From contig CAMSZT010000007.1 in assembly GCA_947066815.1 (NCBI GenBank), forward strand, positions 34,848 to 98,847: DNA of 64,000 nt, read 5' to 3'. Within the stretch, counting starts at the first letter, position 1, and each line of letters starts with the position of its first letter. The translations under genes and the position numbers were made by a program. Origin of the DNA: an uncultured Lachnotalea sp. (GTDB lineage Bacteria; Bacillota; Clostridia; Lachnospirales; Lachnospiraceae). Under the pieces are notes generated by a model that saw nothing but the letters and a program-made list of their open reading frames with translations, did no database searches and was not told the DNA's origin. This document shows, piece after piece, positions 7,936 to 16,671 of the stretch.

Positions 7936-8609
7936 AGGTTTTATTTGTGGAGGATGACCACAGCATTGCCATGGGGCTGGAATATTCTTTAAAGCAGGAG
8001 GGCTATGAGGTCCGCACCTGTCATACGGCGGCGGAGGCTCTGCAGGCGCTGGCGGAGGACTGGTTTGATCTGTGCCTGCTGGATGTGACGCTGCCGGACG
8101 GGAACGGCTACGAGATCTGCAGAAAGGCGAAGCAGCGGGAGGATACGGCGGTGATCTTCCTCACGGCCTGCGACGATGAGGGCAACGTGGTCATGGGGCT
8201 CGACATGGGGGCCGACGATTATATCACAAAGCCGTTCCGGATCCGGGAGCTTTTATCCAGGATGAAGTCGGTGCTGCGCCGCTACCGGAGGACGGACGGT
8301 GCCGAGCAGGTGTTCCGGGTCCGGGATATCACGGTGCATCCTCTTTCGGCCAAGGTCTTCAAGGGGGAGGAGGAGCTCTGCCTGACCGCCATGGAATACC
8401 GCCTGCTCCTGACTTTCGTGCAGGCGGAGGGCCGGGTCCTCAGCCGGAACCAGCTTCTGGAAGGTCTGTGGGACGTGGGCGGAGACTATGTCAATGACAA
8501 TACGCTGACGGTCTATATCAAGCGGCTCAGGGAAAAGCTCGGCAGCGGGAACGGAGAGGCGGATCTGATCAAGACGGTGCGGGGACTGGGTTACCGGCTG
8601 GGGGAGTGA
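7932..8609 (+). CDS. Response regulator, OmpR/PhoB family
   Basis: A 225-residue regulator. The receiver has FVEDDHS, the phospho-acceptor Asp near residue 51 (CLLDVTLPDG), the switch Thr in FLTACDD and Lys in DYITKPF. The C-terminal winged helix (about 130-225) has the typical EYRLLLTFVQAEGRVLSR and VYIKRLREKLG segments. It starts inside the stop of the LuxR regulator (ATGA overlap), and the kinase that follows starts 1 base after its stop. Order and type match BceR/VanR-like systems that sense cell-wall-active compounds; the specific signal is inference only. Confidence 0.93.
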   Translation: MKVLFVEDDHSIAMGLEYSLKQEGYEVRTCHTAAEALQALAEDWFDLCLLDVTLPDGNGYEICRKAKQREDTAVIFLTACDDEGNVVMGLDMGADDYITKPFRIRELLSRMKSVLRRYRRTDGAEQVFRVRDITVHPLSAKVFKGEEELCLTAMEYRLLLTFVQAEGRVLSRNQLLEGLWDVGGDYVNDNTLTVYIKRLREKLGSGNGEADLIKTVRGLGYRLGE

Positions 8610-8610
8610 C

Positions 8611-9612
8611 ATGTTTCGGAATAAAGAAGTGAAATACGGATGTCTGGCCTACGGCGGGGCCGGCCTGGTCTGCGGGAGCGCGGTGTTTGCGGAATCCAGG
8701 GAGGGTTTTGTCTGGTTCCTTCTGTTTTTTGCGGCGGGGCTTTTCGTTTTTCTGGCTGCGAACGCCCTGCGCTACCGGAAGATCCGGGCGCTCTCCCTAT
8801 ATTTAAAGCGGGTGCTGAACGGGGAGAGGAAGCTGGACATTCCCGATAACGCAGAGGGAGAGCTGAGTATTCTGCGGAATGATATTTATAAGCTGATGAC
8901 AAAGCTGGAGACCCAGGCGGAGCTCCTTCTTTCGGATAAGACTTATCTGGCCGATTCCCTGTCGGATATCTCCCATCAGCTGAAGACGCCGATGACCTCC
9001 ATGATGGTGATGACGGACATTCTGCGGGACGAAGGCCTTCCGGCAGAAAAGCGGGAGGAATTTGTAGAGGCCATTCATTCCCAGCTGGAGCGGATGGAAT
9101 GGCTGCTCACCTCCCTTCTTAAAATGTCCAAGCTGGATGCCGGGACCATTCAGTTTAAAAAAGAGCGGGTTTCGATGAGGGCGCTGGTGAGGAAGGCCAC
9201 GGAGCACCTTTTGATCCCCATGGAGTTAAAAAACCAGACATTCACGGTGGAGATCCCGGAAGACTTGAGCCTGGTCTGTGATTTCCATTGGACAGCGGAG
9301 GCCGTCGCCAACGTGGTGAAAAATTGCATGGAGCACACGCCGGAAAAGGGCCGGATTGCCGTTTACAGCGAGACCAGGGGAATCTACACCCAGTTGGTGG
9401 TGGAGGACAGCGGGGAGGGGATCGCACCGGAGGACCTGCCCCACATTTTCGAGCGATTCTACAAGGGGAAAAATGCGGGAAAGGACAGTGTCGGCATCGG
9501 CCTGGCCATGGCGAAATACATCCTGGGCATCCAGAACGGGCAGATCGAGGCCTTCAGTGAGCCGGGGAAGGGCAGCCGTTTTGTTTTCCGGCTGTATCAC
9601 CTGGTGGTGTGA
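8611..9612 (+). CDS. Sensor histidine kinase, short two-TM type
   Basis: A 333-residue kinase with two close membrane helices (about residues 10-28 and 34-52) and almost no extracellular loop, the layout of intramembrane-sensing (BceS-like) kinases. HisKA has SDISHQLKTPMTSM with His near 122. The ATPase domain has N-box NVVKNCMEHTP, DSGEGIAPEDLPHIFERFYKG, and the G-box GIGLAMAKYILG. It is the fourth gene of the operon and pairs with the OmpR regulator. Intramembrane-sensing kinases usually rely on an ABC exporter for signal detection, which would fit the exporter at 1.1-4.4 kb; that link is inferred. Confidence 0.92.
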   Translation: MFRNKEVKYGCLAYGGAGLVCGSAVFAESREGFVWFLLFFAAGLFVFLAANALRYRKIRALSLYLKRVLNGERKLDIPDNAEGELSILRNDIYKLMTKLETQAELLLSDKTYLADSLSDISHQLKTPMTSMMVMTDILRDEGLPAEKREEFVEAIHSQLERMEWLLTSLLKMSKLDAGTIQFKKERVSMRALVRKATEHLLIPMELKNQTFTVEIPEDLSLVCDFHWTAEAVANVVKNCMEHTPEKGRIAVYSETRGIYTQLVVEDSGEGIAPEDLPHIFERFYKGKNAGKDSVGIGLAMAKYILGIQNGQIEAFSEPGKGSRFVFRLYHLVV

Positions 9613-9722
9613 GGCGGTTTCGGAAGGGGCTACCCCCTGGGGAGGGAATTTTTGGAATAAACGAAGAAAATAGGGCAATACTATGACAAATCCATATATT
9701 ATGAAAAGAAAGGAAGATTTTC

Positions 9723-10406
9723 ATGAGAAAACGATTTGTCATAAGCCTTGGAATGATTCTTCTGACGCTCGCGGCGGGGAATCCTGCGCGGGCACAGGCA
9801 GGTAACCATATTGCCGGATTTGATATCCGGTGGATCAGAGATTATGAGCCCATGGGAGAGGACGGTGTGTCCATGGTGGGCGAGCCGGACTGGGACGCGG
9901 AGCCGGAAACGGCCGGGTCCGCGGCGGCGGCAGGAGGGCTGGCGGCCGGCGTGGGGCAGGCCCTCATGGCAGCCGGGAGCACGCCGGAGGCCGGGGAGAC
10001 GGACGGACAGGCGTCTTCGCCGGATGGCGGGGAAGCGGAGGAGGATCCAGGCCTTTCGGAAACGGCCGGGGAGACGGAGGCGGCAGAGGCGGCGGCGGAC
10101 GGCTGGGTCAGCCTGGGTGACGACTGGGTCATCACCTATTACTGCCCGCTCTCCTGCTGTAACGACCAGTGGGCCTGGCAGACCAGCACCCAGGAGCCCA
10201 TGCAGCTCCACCACACCATCGCCGTGGACCCGTCGGTGATCCCCTATTACACCCATGTGCGCATCGGGGGCCTGGATTACGAGTACGTGGCCGAGGACTG
10301 CGGCGGCGGCATCAAGGGGAAACGGATCGACGTGCTGGTGGATAACTGCTCCGTGGCCAACCGGATGGGCGTGGACCGGAACGTGGAGGTATGGGTAAGG
10401 AAATGA
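9723..10406 (+). CDS. Secreted 3D-domain protein
   Basis: A 227-residue protein with an N-terminal signal peptide (MRKRFVISLGMILLTLAAG...ARAQA), a low-complexity Ala/Glu/Gly-rich linker to about residue 128, and a C-terminal 3D domain. The three conserved aspartates are seen in TIAVDPSVIP, YVAEDCGGGI and RIDVLVDN. Related 3D domains in Firmicutes act in peptidoglycan turnover as MltA/RpfB-like lytic enzymes. The linker probably spans the wall. AAAGGAAG precedes the ATG. Four cysteines in the domain (two in CPLSCC plus EDC and DNC) may form disulfides. It lies just after the two-component operon but has its own gap of 110 bases. Confidence 0.85.
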   Translation: MRKRFVISLGMILLTLAAGNPARAQAGNHIAGFDIRWIRDYEPMGEDGVSMVGEPDWDAEPETAGSAAAAGGLAAGVGQALMAAGSTPEAGETDGQASSPDGGEAEEDPGLSETAGETEAAEAAADGWVSLGDDWVITYYCPLSCCNDQWAWQTSTQEPMQLHHTIAVDPSVIPYYTHVRIGGLDYEYVAEDCGGGIKGKRIDVLVDNCSVANRMGVDRNVEVWVRK

Positions 10407-10434
10407 CGGAAAGATGACCGACCGCAGGAAATCA

Positions 10435-10463
10435 TTGACAAATACTTTGAATGTCGATACAAT
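10435..10463 (+). promoter_or_regulatory. Sigma-A type promoter of degV
   Basis: TTGACA at 10435-10440 and TACAAT at 10458-10463 are separated by exactly 17 bases, upstream of the degV start at 10558. A GC hairpin (about 10475-10497) follows in the leader, without a T tract. Confidence 0.8.
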
Positions 10464-10557
10464 GGATGGAACGGCGCCGGGGGAGAATTTCTCCCGGCTT
10501 ACATAAGGAACAGAGGAAGCTGCAGGTTTTGGCCGGAAGGGGCCAGGGGAGGATAAG

Positions 10558-11436
10558 ATGGCGGATTACGTACTTGTAACGGACGGTACGGCGGACTTGC
10601 CCGGCGAGCTTTTTGCGAAGTTGGGAGTGGAAGTCGTGCCGATGGAATTTCTTGTGGATGAAAAACCCTATCAGCATTATGCCGATGCCAGGGAGATGAG
10701 CTTTGAGGAGTTTTACAGGCGGGTGAAGGCCGGGGACAAGGTCAGCACCAGCCAGATCAATTATTTTACTTACGAGGAAGTGTTTACCCCGATCCTGGAG
10801 AAGGGGCTGGATATTTTGTATCTCTGCTTCTCTTCGGGCCTGAGCGGGACCTATCAGGCGTCCCTGATGGCGGCGGAGACTTTGATGGAGAAGTATCCGG
10901 GCCGGAAGATCGTCAGCGTGGACTCCCTCTGCGCCTCCATCGGAGAAGGGCTCCTGGCATACCGGGCGGGCCTTAAGAAGCAGGAGGGCCTTTCCATGGA
11001 GGAGCTGGAGAAATGGATCTATGAGAACCGCCTGAAGGTGCGCCACTGGTTCGTGGTGGACGACCTGGACCATTTGAGACAGGGAGGCCGGATCTCTGCG
11101 GCGGCGGCCATTCTGGGGACGGCCCTCGGCGTGAAGCCGCTGCTCTCCGTGGACAAGGAGGGAAAGCTCGTGACGGCGGCGAAGCTGCGCGGCCCGAAAA
11201 AGGTGCTGGAGACCTTCTGCCAGAAGATCGAGTCGGAAGGGTATAAGAGCAGCGAACAGACCGTGGTCATCGGCCATGCGGCCAACCCGGAGCTGGCCGG
11301 AAAGCTTAAGGAGACGCTTTTGGAGCGGGGGCTCATAAAGGATGCCATCATTGCCGACATCGGTCCGGTGATCGGTACCCACGTGGGGGCCGGCATGTGC
11401 GCCCTCGTGTACACCAGCGACAAGGACCTGCAGTAG
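10558..11436 (+). CDS. DegV family fatty-acid-binding protein
   Basis: A 292-residue DegV protein, full length for the family. It opens with YVLVTDGTADLP, followed by the S-x-G-x-GTYQ ligand-binding loop (FSSGLSGTYQA), the HWFVVDDLDHLRQGGRIS segment, and a C-terminal IGPVIGTHVGAG motif. DegV (FakB-like) proteins bind a fatty acid and present it to the FakA kinase in the cytoplasm for phospholipid use. No fakA is in the window. The start ATG has GGGGAGG in front and a consensus promoter lies about 100 bases upstream. The next small gene may be co-transcribed. Confidence 0.93.
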   Translation: MADYVLVTDGTADLPGELFAKLGVEVVPMEFLVDEKPYQHYADAREMSFEEFYRRVKAGDKVSTSQINYFTYEEVFTPILEKGLDILYLCFSSGLSGTYQASLMAAETLMEKYPGRKIVSVDSLCASIGEGLLAYRAGLKKQEGLSMEELEKWIYENRLKVRHWFVVDDLDHLRQGGRISAAAAILGTALGVKPLLSVDKEGKLVTAAKLRGPKKVLETFCQKIESEGYKSSEQTVVIGHAANPELAGKLKETLLERGLIKDAIIADIGPVIGTHVGAGMCALVYTSDKDLQ

Positions 11437-11528
11437 CCCATGCATTCGTGAGGGAATCGCCATGATGGAAAAAGAGATTTTTTGGAGTCCCTGACGGACG
11501 GGCGGAAAACGGATACAGGAGGGGGAGA

Positions 11529-11756
11529 ATGAAAGAGTACGAGATCGTATGGGAGATCTTTAACCAGTGTGCCAACAACCAGATGCGGGACGTGTTTATT
11601 GAAGAAGCGGAGCTGGCCAGCCCGGAGGAATATGTAAAGAAGAAATTCAAAGGAAAGGCCGTTACATATGAGCAGGAGCTTCTGGCCGACGGGACCCTCG
11701 TGTTCCACATCGACGCTTCCGGGATCAGGGAGCGGTGCACCTTCACGGAGATTTAG
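11529..11756 (+). CDS. Small conserved-looking hypothetical protein
   Basis: A 75-residue acidic protein (starts MKEYEIVWEIFNQCANNQMR) with an excellent ribosome site (AGGAGGGGGAG). I do not recognise a family. The sequence looks like a compact alpha/beta domain with two cysteines and no signal peptide or membrane segment. It sits between degV and a truncated lipoprotein-like frame and ends before a shared terminator. It is likely real given the good start and codon use like its neighbours; function is unknown. Confidence 0.65.
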   Translation: MKEYEIVWEIFNQCANNQMRDVFIEEAELASPEEYVKKKFKGKAVTYEQELLADGTLVFHIDASGIRERCTFTEI

Positions 11757-11770
11757 GGGAGGAGCGCTCG

Positions 11771-11911
11771 ATGGGACGAAGGGGAAGGCGCATAGGGGCA
11801 GGGATATTTTTCACCGCGGTTTTCCTGTCCACCTTTTGGGGGTGCGGGAAAAAGGCGGAAGATACGCAGACCAGAAAAGCATCGGAGGACCATGATCCTC
11901 CGATGCTTTTT
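11771..11911 (+). pseudogene. Lipoprotein signal-peptide start running into a terminator
   Basis: After GGGGAGGAGCG, ATG 11771 begins a typical lipoprotein leader: MGRRGRRIG, a hydrophobic stretch, then the lipobox-like FWGC and GKKAED. About 12 codons later the frame enters the terminator hairpin and then runs antisense through csoR to a stop at 12343. Only about 40 residues are specific to this frame. It is probably the 5' remnant of a lipoprotein gene whose remainder was lost, or a very short secreted lipopeptide. Confidence 0.4.
11875..11911. terminator. Bidirectional rho-independent terminator
   Basis: AAAAGCATCGGAGGA and TCCTCCGATGCTTTTT form a 14-15 bp stem with a short loop, with A and T tracts on both sides. 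It can end transcripts from the degV side and from the convergent csoR gene. Confidence 0.9.
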
Positions 11912-11923
11912 GATCAGTCTGTC

Positions 11924-12301
11924 TTATTTCACAAACCGGTCGATGGCCCTGGAGAGCTCCTCCAGGGCTTCGTGGTCGCCGGATTCCACCGCGTCCACGA
12001 TGCAGTGCTCGATATGGTCCTGCAGGATCACCTTTCCGGTATTGTTGATGGCGGATTTGACGGCGGAAAGCTGGATCAGCACTTCGCTGCAGTCCCGCCC
12101 GTCCTCCACCATCCGGCGGATGGACTCCAGATGGCCGATGGCCCGGCTGAGCCGGTTCAGCACGGCCTTTGTGTTGGTATGGACATGGCCGTGTCCCTCT
12201 TTGCCGTGGGTATGGCCATGTTCATGGACATGGCCGCTGTGGCTGTGTACGGTCACCTCGCCGTTTTCTCCGATATGGGTATGGGTGTGCCTGTCTTCCA
12301 A
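11924..12301 (-). CDS. csoR: CsoR/FrmR family metal-sensing repressor
   Basis: A 125-residue DUF156 repressor. The core (about residues 43-125) shows Cys71, His96 and Cys100. The spacing, 25 then 4, equals the Cys-His-Cys copper site of CsoR, so a Cu(I) sensor is the first guess. The N-terminal 41 residues are an extra His-rich segment (HTHTH, HSHSGHVHEHGHTH and more, over ten histidines), not part of the standard fold and likely able to bind Ni, Zn or Cu. In the family the apo-protein binds GC-rich operators and is released by metal, usually repressing a metal exporter, but no copA or exporter gene is adjacent. It shares a terminator with the convergent genes. Confidence 0.88.
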   Translation of the reverse strand: MEDRHTHTHIGENGEVTVHSHSGHVHEHGHTHGKEGHGHVHTNTKAVLNRLSRAIGHLESIRRMVEDGRDCSEVLIQLSAVKSAINNTGKVILQDHIEHCIVDAVESGDHEALEELSRAIDRFVK

Positions 12302-12415
12302 TGTCCGTCACTCCTGTCTTTCGGGATCTTGGCCGCCGGCTGAGGCGTCCGGCCCGTATTGTCACATTTTAGCATGAAACCCCGTTGGATACAAGCCCCC
12401 ATACCGGTTCGTTTT

Positions 12416-13603
12416 TTACAGATATTTCTTTAATGTGTCCACCTTGTCCAGGCGCTCCCAGGAAAGATCCAGATCGTTTCTCCCAAAGTGTCCGTAGGCA
12501 GCCGTCTGCTTGTAGATGGGCCTTCTGAGATCCAGCATCTTGATGATCCCGGCGGGGCGGAGGTCAAAGTTTTCGCGGATGATGTCCACCAGCTTCTGGT
12601 CGGAGAGCTTTCCGGTTCCGAAGGTGTCCACCATGACGGAGGTGGGCTGCGCCACGCCGATGGCGTAAGAGAGCTGGATCTCGCACTTGTCGGCCAGGCC
12701 GGCGGCAACCAGGTTCTTTGCCACGTAGCGGGCCGCATAGGCGGCGGAACGATCCACCTTGGTGCAGTCCTTTCCGGAGAATGCGCCGCCGCCGTGCCTT
12801 GCGTAGCCGCCGTAGGTGTCGACGATGATCTTCCGCCCCGTGAGGCCGCTGTCGCCGTGAGGGCCGCCGATCACGAACCGTCCCGTGGGGTTGATGAAGA
12901 ATTTCGTCTTCCCATCCACCAGCTCGGCGGGGAGTACCGGTTCAAACACGTATTTTTTGATGTCCTCGTGAATCTGCTCCTGAGTCACGTCCGGGTCATG
13001 CTGGGTGGAGAGCACCACCGCGTCCAGATGGATGGGCTTTCCGTTCTCGTCGTACTCCACGGTCACCTGGCTCTTGCCGTCGGGGCGCAGGTATTTTAAC
13101 ACCCCGTCCTTGCGGACCTTTGTGAGCTGTTTGACCAGCTTGTGGGCCAGGGCGATGGGGTAGGGCATGTATTCCTCCGTCTCGTTGGTGGCGTAACCGA
13201 ACATCATGCCCTGGTCGCCGGCGCCGATGGCCTCGATCTCCTCGTCGGACATCTGGTTTTCTTTTGCTTCCAGAGCCCTGTCCACGCCCATGGCGATGTC
13301 CGCGGACTGCTCGTCGATGGCGACCATGACGGCGCAGGTATTCCCGTCAAAGCCGTACTCCGACTTGTTATAGCCGATCTCCAGGACCGTGTCCCGGACG
13401 ACCTTCTGGATGTCCACGTAAGCTTTTGTCGTGATCTCGCCCATGACCATGACGAACCCGGTGTTGCAGCAGGTCTCGCAGGCGACCCGGCTCATGGGAT
13501 CCTGTTCCAGCATGGCGTCCATGATGGCGTCGGAGATGGCGTCGCACATTTTGTCGGGATGGCCTTCCGTCACCGACTCGGAAGTAAACAGGTACTTTTC
13601 CAT
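12416..13603 (-). CDS. metK: S-adenosylmethionine synthetase
   Basis: A full-length MetK of 395 residues that makes S-adenosylmethionine from methionine and ATP in the cytoplasm. Signature segments are GHPDKMCD at the N-terminus, the MetK hexapeptide GAGDQG, and [19 protein letters not shown] near residue 260. I chose the ATG at 13603 ([11 protein letters not shown]), preceded by AAAGGAGAAAACTT, and not the ORF start 8 codons upstream. The gene is controlled by a SAM-I riboswitch and terminator in its leader, so high SAM shuts off its own synthesis. It is transcribed alone. Confidence 0.97.
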   Translation of the reverse strand: MEKYLFTSESVTEGHPDKMCDAISDAIMDAMLEQDPMSRVACETCCNTGFVMVMGEITTKAYVDIQKVVRDTVLEIGYNKSEYGFDGNTCAVMVAIDEQSADIAMGVDRALEAKENQMSDEEIEAIGAGDQGMMFGYATNETEEYMPYPIALAHKLVKQLTKVRKDGVLKYLRPDGKSQVTVEYDENGKPIHLDAVVLSTQHDPDVTQEQIHEDIKKYVFEPVLPAELVDGKTKFFINPTGRFVIGGPHGDSGLTGRKIIVDTYGGYARHGGGAFSGKDCTKVDRSAAYAARYVAKNLVAAGLADKCEIQLSYAIGVAQPTSVMVDTFGTGKLSDQKLVDIIRENFDLRPAGIIKMLDLRRPIYKQTAAYGHFGRNDLDLSWERLDKVDTLKKYL

Positions 13604-13638
13604 AAGTTTTCTCCTTTCTTTTTGCACCTTCGTGCATG

Positions 13639-13663
13639 GAAAAAGTCCGCCATAAGCGGACTT
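13639..13663 (-). terminator. Riboswitch-controlled terminator of metK
   Basis: On the minus strand AAGTCCGCTTATGGCGGACTTTTT forms a stem of about 8 bp with a U tract, between the SAM-I aptamer and the metK start. It should form when the riboswitch holds SAM. Confidence 0.85.
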
Positions 13664-13682
13664 GATATAATGCGTATCTAAT

Positions 13683-13780
13683 CCTCTTATTGTTCGATAT
13701 CTCGCTCAGGTTGGCACCTTCCCGAAAGGGGGTTGCCGTGGCTTCACAGGTCCTCTGTACCTCCACCACTCTGAATAAGG
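13683..13780 (-). promoter_or_regulatory. SAM-I (S-box) riboswitch
   Basis: On the minus strand the leader shows CTTATTCAGAGTGGTGGAGG, then GAAGCCACGGCAACC, GGTGCCAACCTGA, and the closing CAATAAGAG pairing with the start. These are the conserved S-box segments in order, including the kink-turn and SAM-binding core. It controls metK through the terminator at 13639-13663. Confidence 0.95.
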
Positions 13781-13831
13781 GAATTGCGGACTTTATGAAA
13801 TTATGTCAGATGCGGTCTGCATCTTACTGGT

Positions 13832-13860
13832 ATCATGGCACAGTTTTCGGGCTGTGTCAA
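13832..13860 (-). promoter_or_regulatory. metK promoter
   Basis: On the minus strand TTGACA (13855-13860) is followed after 17 bases by CATGAT (13832-13837), about 50 bases upstream of the S-box aptamer. Confidence 0.7.
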
Positions 13861-14010
13861 GTTTTTTTTGCCTGAACCGTCACATTTCAGAGAGAAAGCC
13901 TGCCTGAGAAGGAGTTGGAAGTTGAAATTGCGCAATGCCGCCTCTTATGGTAGAATGGAGGAACGGTAAAGGACAGAGAATGGAAAGAGACGGAGAGGAG
14001 GTGTCCGGGT

Positions 14011-14970
14011 GTGGATTATATCGTGCTGGATCTGGAATGGAATCAGAGTCCCAGGGGAAAGGCCGGGGAGCGGTTTGGGCTTCCTTTTGAGATCATTGAG
14101 ATTGGAGCGGTGAGACTGGATGAAAGCCGGAGGGTCTGCAGCCGGTTTCAGGAGATGATCCGGCCGTCGGTGTACCGGCAGCTTCACCATAAGACAAAAG
14201 AGATTCTTCGGATGGACATGGAGGAGCTGCGCGCGGCCCGGAGCTTTAAGGAGGTCGTGCAGGATTTTTTTGCATGGTGCGGGGAGGATTACATCATGTG
14301 TACCTGGGGCTCCATGGACCTGACGGAACTTCAGCGGAATTTAAAATACTTCCGGGTAAAGAATCCCCTGAAAAAGCCGCTCCTTTACTATGACGTGCAG
14401 AAGCTGTTCAGTCTTCTCTATGAGGACGGGAGAAGCCGCCGTTCCTTAAGGGATGCGGTGGAGTATCTGGAGATCGAGGAGGATATCCCTTTCCACAGGG
14501 CCCTCGATGATACGCTGTATACGGCGAAGATCATGGAGAAGATGGATATGGACGCGGTGAAGCAGTATGTGTCCGTGGATTATTTCCGCCTGCCGGAGAA
14601 GAAGGAGGAGGAGCTCCACATCGTCTTTGACCGCTACGCCAAGGATGTCTCCCGGATCTTTGCCACCAGGGAGCATGTGATGGAGGACAGGGAGGTGCTC
14701 TCCACAAAGTGCTATCTCTGCGGACGGAGGCTGCGGAAGAAGGTGCGGTGGTTCCCGGCCGGCAGCAGGAATTATCTCTGCCTGGCCTACTGTCCGGATC
14801 ACGGCTACCTGAAAGGGAAGCTGAGATTAAAGAAGGCGGAGAGAGGAGGCGTGTTCGCCGTCAAGACCCTGAAGCTTATCTCGGAGGAGGATGCCGGGGA
14901 GATCCGCCTGAAAAAGAAAGAACTGGAAAAAAAGAAGCGCACAAAGACAAAGCAGAAGGCCTCTGATTGA
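14011..14970 (+). CDS. DEDDh-type 3'-5' exonuclease family protein
   Basis: A 319-residue protein. Residues 1-180 form an RNase T/DnaQ-like exonuclease: ExoI motif YIVLDLEWN, a middle motif with CTWGSMDLTEL, and ExoIII motif HRALDDTLYTAKI with the His typical of DEDDh enzymes. The C-terminal part (about 230-319) has a CYLC...CLAYC..H arrangement that could bind zinc, and ends in a Lys-rich tail suited to nucleic acid contact. Start GTG 14011 follows GGAGAGGAGG. Related KapD/ERI-like exonucleases trim RNA or DNA 3' ends; the substrate here is unknown. It is convergent with the carboxypeptidase gene. Confidence 0.85.
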   Translation: MDYIVLDLEWNQSPRGKAGERFGLPFEIIEIGAVRLDESRRVCSRFQEMIRPSVYRQLHHKTKEILRMDMEELRAARSFKEVVQDFFAWCGEDYIMCTWGSMDLTELQRNLKYFRVKNPLKKPLLYYDVQKLFSLLYEDGRSRRSLRDAVEYLEIEEDIPFHRALDDTLYTAKIMEKMDMDAVKQYVSVDYFRLPEKKEEELHIVFDRYAKDVSRIFATREHVMEDREVLSTKCYLCGRRLRKKVRWFPAGSRNYLCLAYCPDHGYLKGKLRLKKAERGGVFAVKTLKLISEEDAGEIRLKKKELEKKKRTKTKQKASD

Positions 14971-14995
14971 GGGGCTTTGTCCCTGTGCGCACAGA

Positions 14996-15057
14996 CCTGT
15001 ATTGGGCCGGCCGCAAAGGAAAGGCGGATCTGCCTGCGCCTTGCGGCCGGATACAGG
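14996..15057. terminator. Long convergent-gene hairpin
   Basis: Nested arms CCTGTAT/ATACAGG and GGCCGCAA/TTGCGGCC form a long stem with an inner loop in the short gap between the convergent exonuclease and carboxypeptidase genes. There is no strong T tract, so a bidirectional terminator or mRNA 3'-end protector is likely. Confidence 0.55.
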
Positions 15058-15060
15058 ATA

Positions 15061-16671
15061 TCACCTGCGCTCCATGGTTTCGCTCTCCCTGCGGAACCGT
15101 TTGTGGCGCTTGCGGTATCTGCGGCGGAAATCCTTTCTGGCCTGCCTTGCGCGGACCAGTGTGGGATTTTTGGGCGGGCGCCGCTTCCAGAGCTGCCAAA
15201 GCTTCCGGATCAGGAAAAGGAACAGGATCAGGACGAGGATGCCGCCGGCAGCCCAGAGGAGCAGCCAGGGATTGTCGGAGATCCTGGAGACAACGGAAGA
15301 GAGGGATTTTTTGACAGATCCGAGAAAGCCGGGCCTGCCGTCATCGGATCGGCCGCTGTCGGTTTTTCCGCTGCCGCCTGCCCCGTCTGCGTTTTCGCCG
15401 CCGTTTCCGTCTTTGGAGGTATTTTGGCCGTCCGTCTGCTTTTCTTGGCCGGAGTCCTCCGCCTCCTTCGGCGCATGGGCGCCGAAATCAAAGTGTTCCG
15501 GTCTGTCGTCGGTGAGGAGGAGGGCGCCGTAGCCCAGAGGAACGCCTTGGTAAGTGTAGGTGATATCCGCGATCTTGCCGGAGGAGGAATCGGCAGTCAG
15601 GGCCAGGCTGCTCTCCAGGGAAGAGGAGGCCACGCCGTTTGGCAGGATGGCCCAGCCGTCGTCCGACAGCTTAAAGCCGGCGGCCGAGGTGTCGAAGACG
15701 CTCTGGGAGGGAGACAGGAAGTCCAGCTCGGACAGGGCGTCGATATCGGCGTCTGCCATATTATAGGAAGTAAAATTGTCAAAGCCGTAGTTGAGCATGG
15801 CAATGGTATCGCTGTAATGCTTCCAGTTTGATTTCATGGAGACGGCGATCAGTTCCATGTCCCCGCGGACCGCGTAGGTCACCAGAGTATTTCCCGCTTC
15901 CGGGGTATAGCCGTTCTTTCCGGTAACGGTCCCGTCATAGGTATACTCGGACTGGGTGAGCATCTTGTGGCTCTGGTGCAGATAGCGGGGCTCTGCCTGC
16001 TTATTGGTGGGTTCGATGGTGTATTTTTCGGCAGAAGAGAGCCGGATGAAGGTCTCGTTGTGGCAGAGCTCCTTCATGATCAGGGCCATGTCGCGGCAGG
16101 AGGAATAGTGATCTTCATTGTGGAGGCCGTGAGCGTTGACGAAATGGGTGTTGGTGCAGCCAAGCTGCCTGGCCCGGTTGTTCATCATCTCGGCAAAGGC
16201 ATCCATGCTTCCGGCCACATGCTCGGCCAAGCCGTTGGCGACTTCATTGGCAGAATGGAGAAGAAGGGCGTACATGCACTGTTCGACGGTGAGCTGTTCT
16301 CCGTCGGTGACTGCGATGTTGCTGGAATCGTATTCAATGCTGGTGGCGGCCTCGTAGGAGAAGGTCACCACATCTGACATGGAAGCGTTTTCCAGGACCA
16401 GAAGGGCGGTCATCAGTTTGGTAATGCTGGCCGGATAGAGCTGTTCGTCCCCGTTTTTTTCAAAGAGGACGGTCCCTGTTTTTGCGTCCATCAAAAGGCC
16501 GGCTTCCGCCTCCAGAGAAGGCCCGGCGGGCCATTCCGCCAGAGAGGCCGGCTCTGCGGCAGGTTCTCCAGAGGATGTGTTCCCGGCGGCGAGGGCTGAC
16601 CGGCCGCACAGAACAGAAAAAAGGTATAAAGCCCCAAGGAGCAGACAAAATACCCGTGACAAATTCTTCAT
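15061..16671 (-). CDS. D-alanyl-D-alanine carboxypeptidase with C-terminal membrane anchor
   Basis: A penicillin-binding protein of the peptidase S11 (DacA/DacF) family, about 536 residues from the ATG at 16671 (MKNLSRVFCLLLGAL), preceded by AAAGGAG. It has a signal peptide, then SxxK as PASITKLM, SxN as HSANE and KTG as TGKNG, the three active-site motifs that trim the terminal D-Ala of peptidoglycan pentapeptides. After the catalytic and beta domains comes a disordered Gly/Asp/Ser-rich linker, a membrane helix (LLLWAAGGILVLILFLFLI) and an Arg/Lys-rich cytoplasmic tail. A C-terminal full membrane helix is unlike the amphipathic anchor of classical DacA. It is divergent from trmB. Confidence 0.93.
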   Translation of the reverse strand: MKNLSRVFCLLLGALYLFSVLCGRSALAAGNTSSGEPAAEPASLAEWPAGPSLEAEAGLLMDAKTGTVLFEKNGDEQLYPASITKLMTALLVLENASMSDVVTFSYEAATSIEYDSSNIAVTDGEQLTVEQCMYALLLHSANEVANGLAEHVAGSMDAFAEMMNNRARQLGCTNTHFVNAHGLHNEDHYSSCRDMALIMKELCHNETFIRLSSAEKYTIEPTNKQAEPRYLHQSHKMLTQSEYTYDGTVTGKNGYTPEAGNTLVTYAVRGDMELIAVSMKSNWKHYSDTIAMLNYGFDNFTSYNMADADIDALSELDFLSPSQSVFDTSAAGFKLSDDGWAILPNGVASSSLESSLALTADSSSGKIADITYTYQGVPLGYGALLLTDDRPEHFDFGAHAPKEAEDSGQEKQTDGQNTSKDGNGGENADGAGGSGKTDSGRSDDGRPGFLGSVKKSLSSVVSRISDNPWLLLWAAGGILVLILFLFLIRKLWQLWKRRPPKNPTLVRARQARKDFRRRYRKRHKRFRRESETMERR

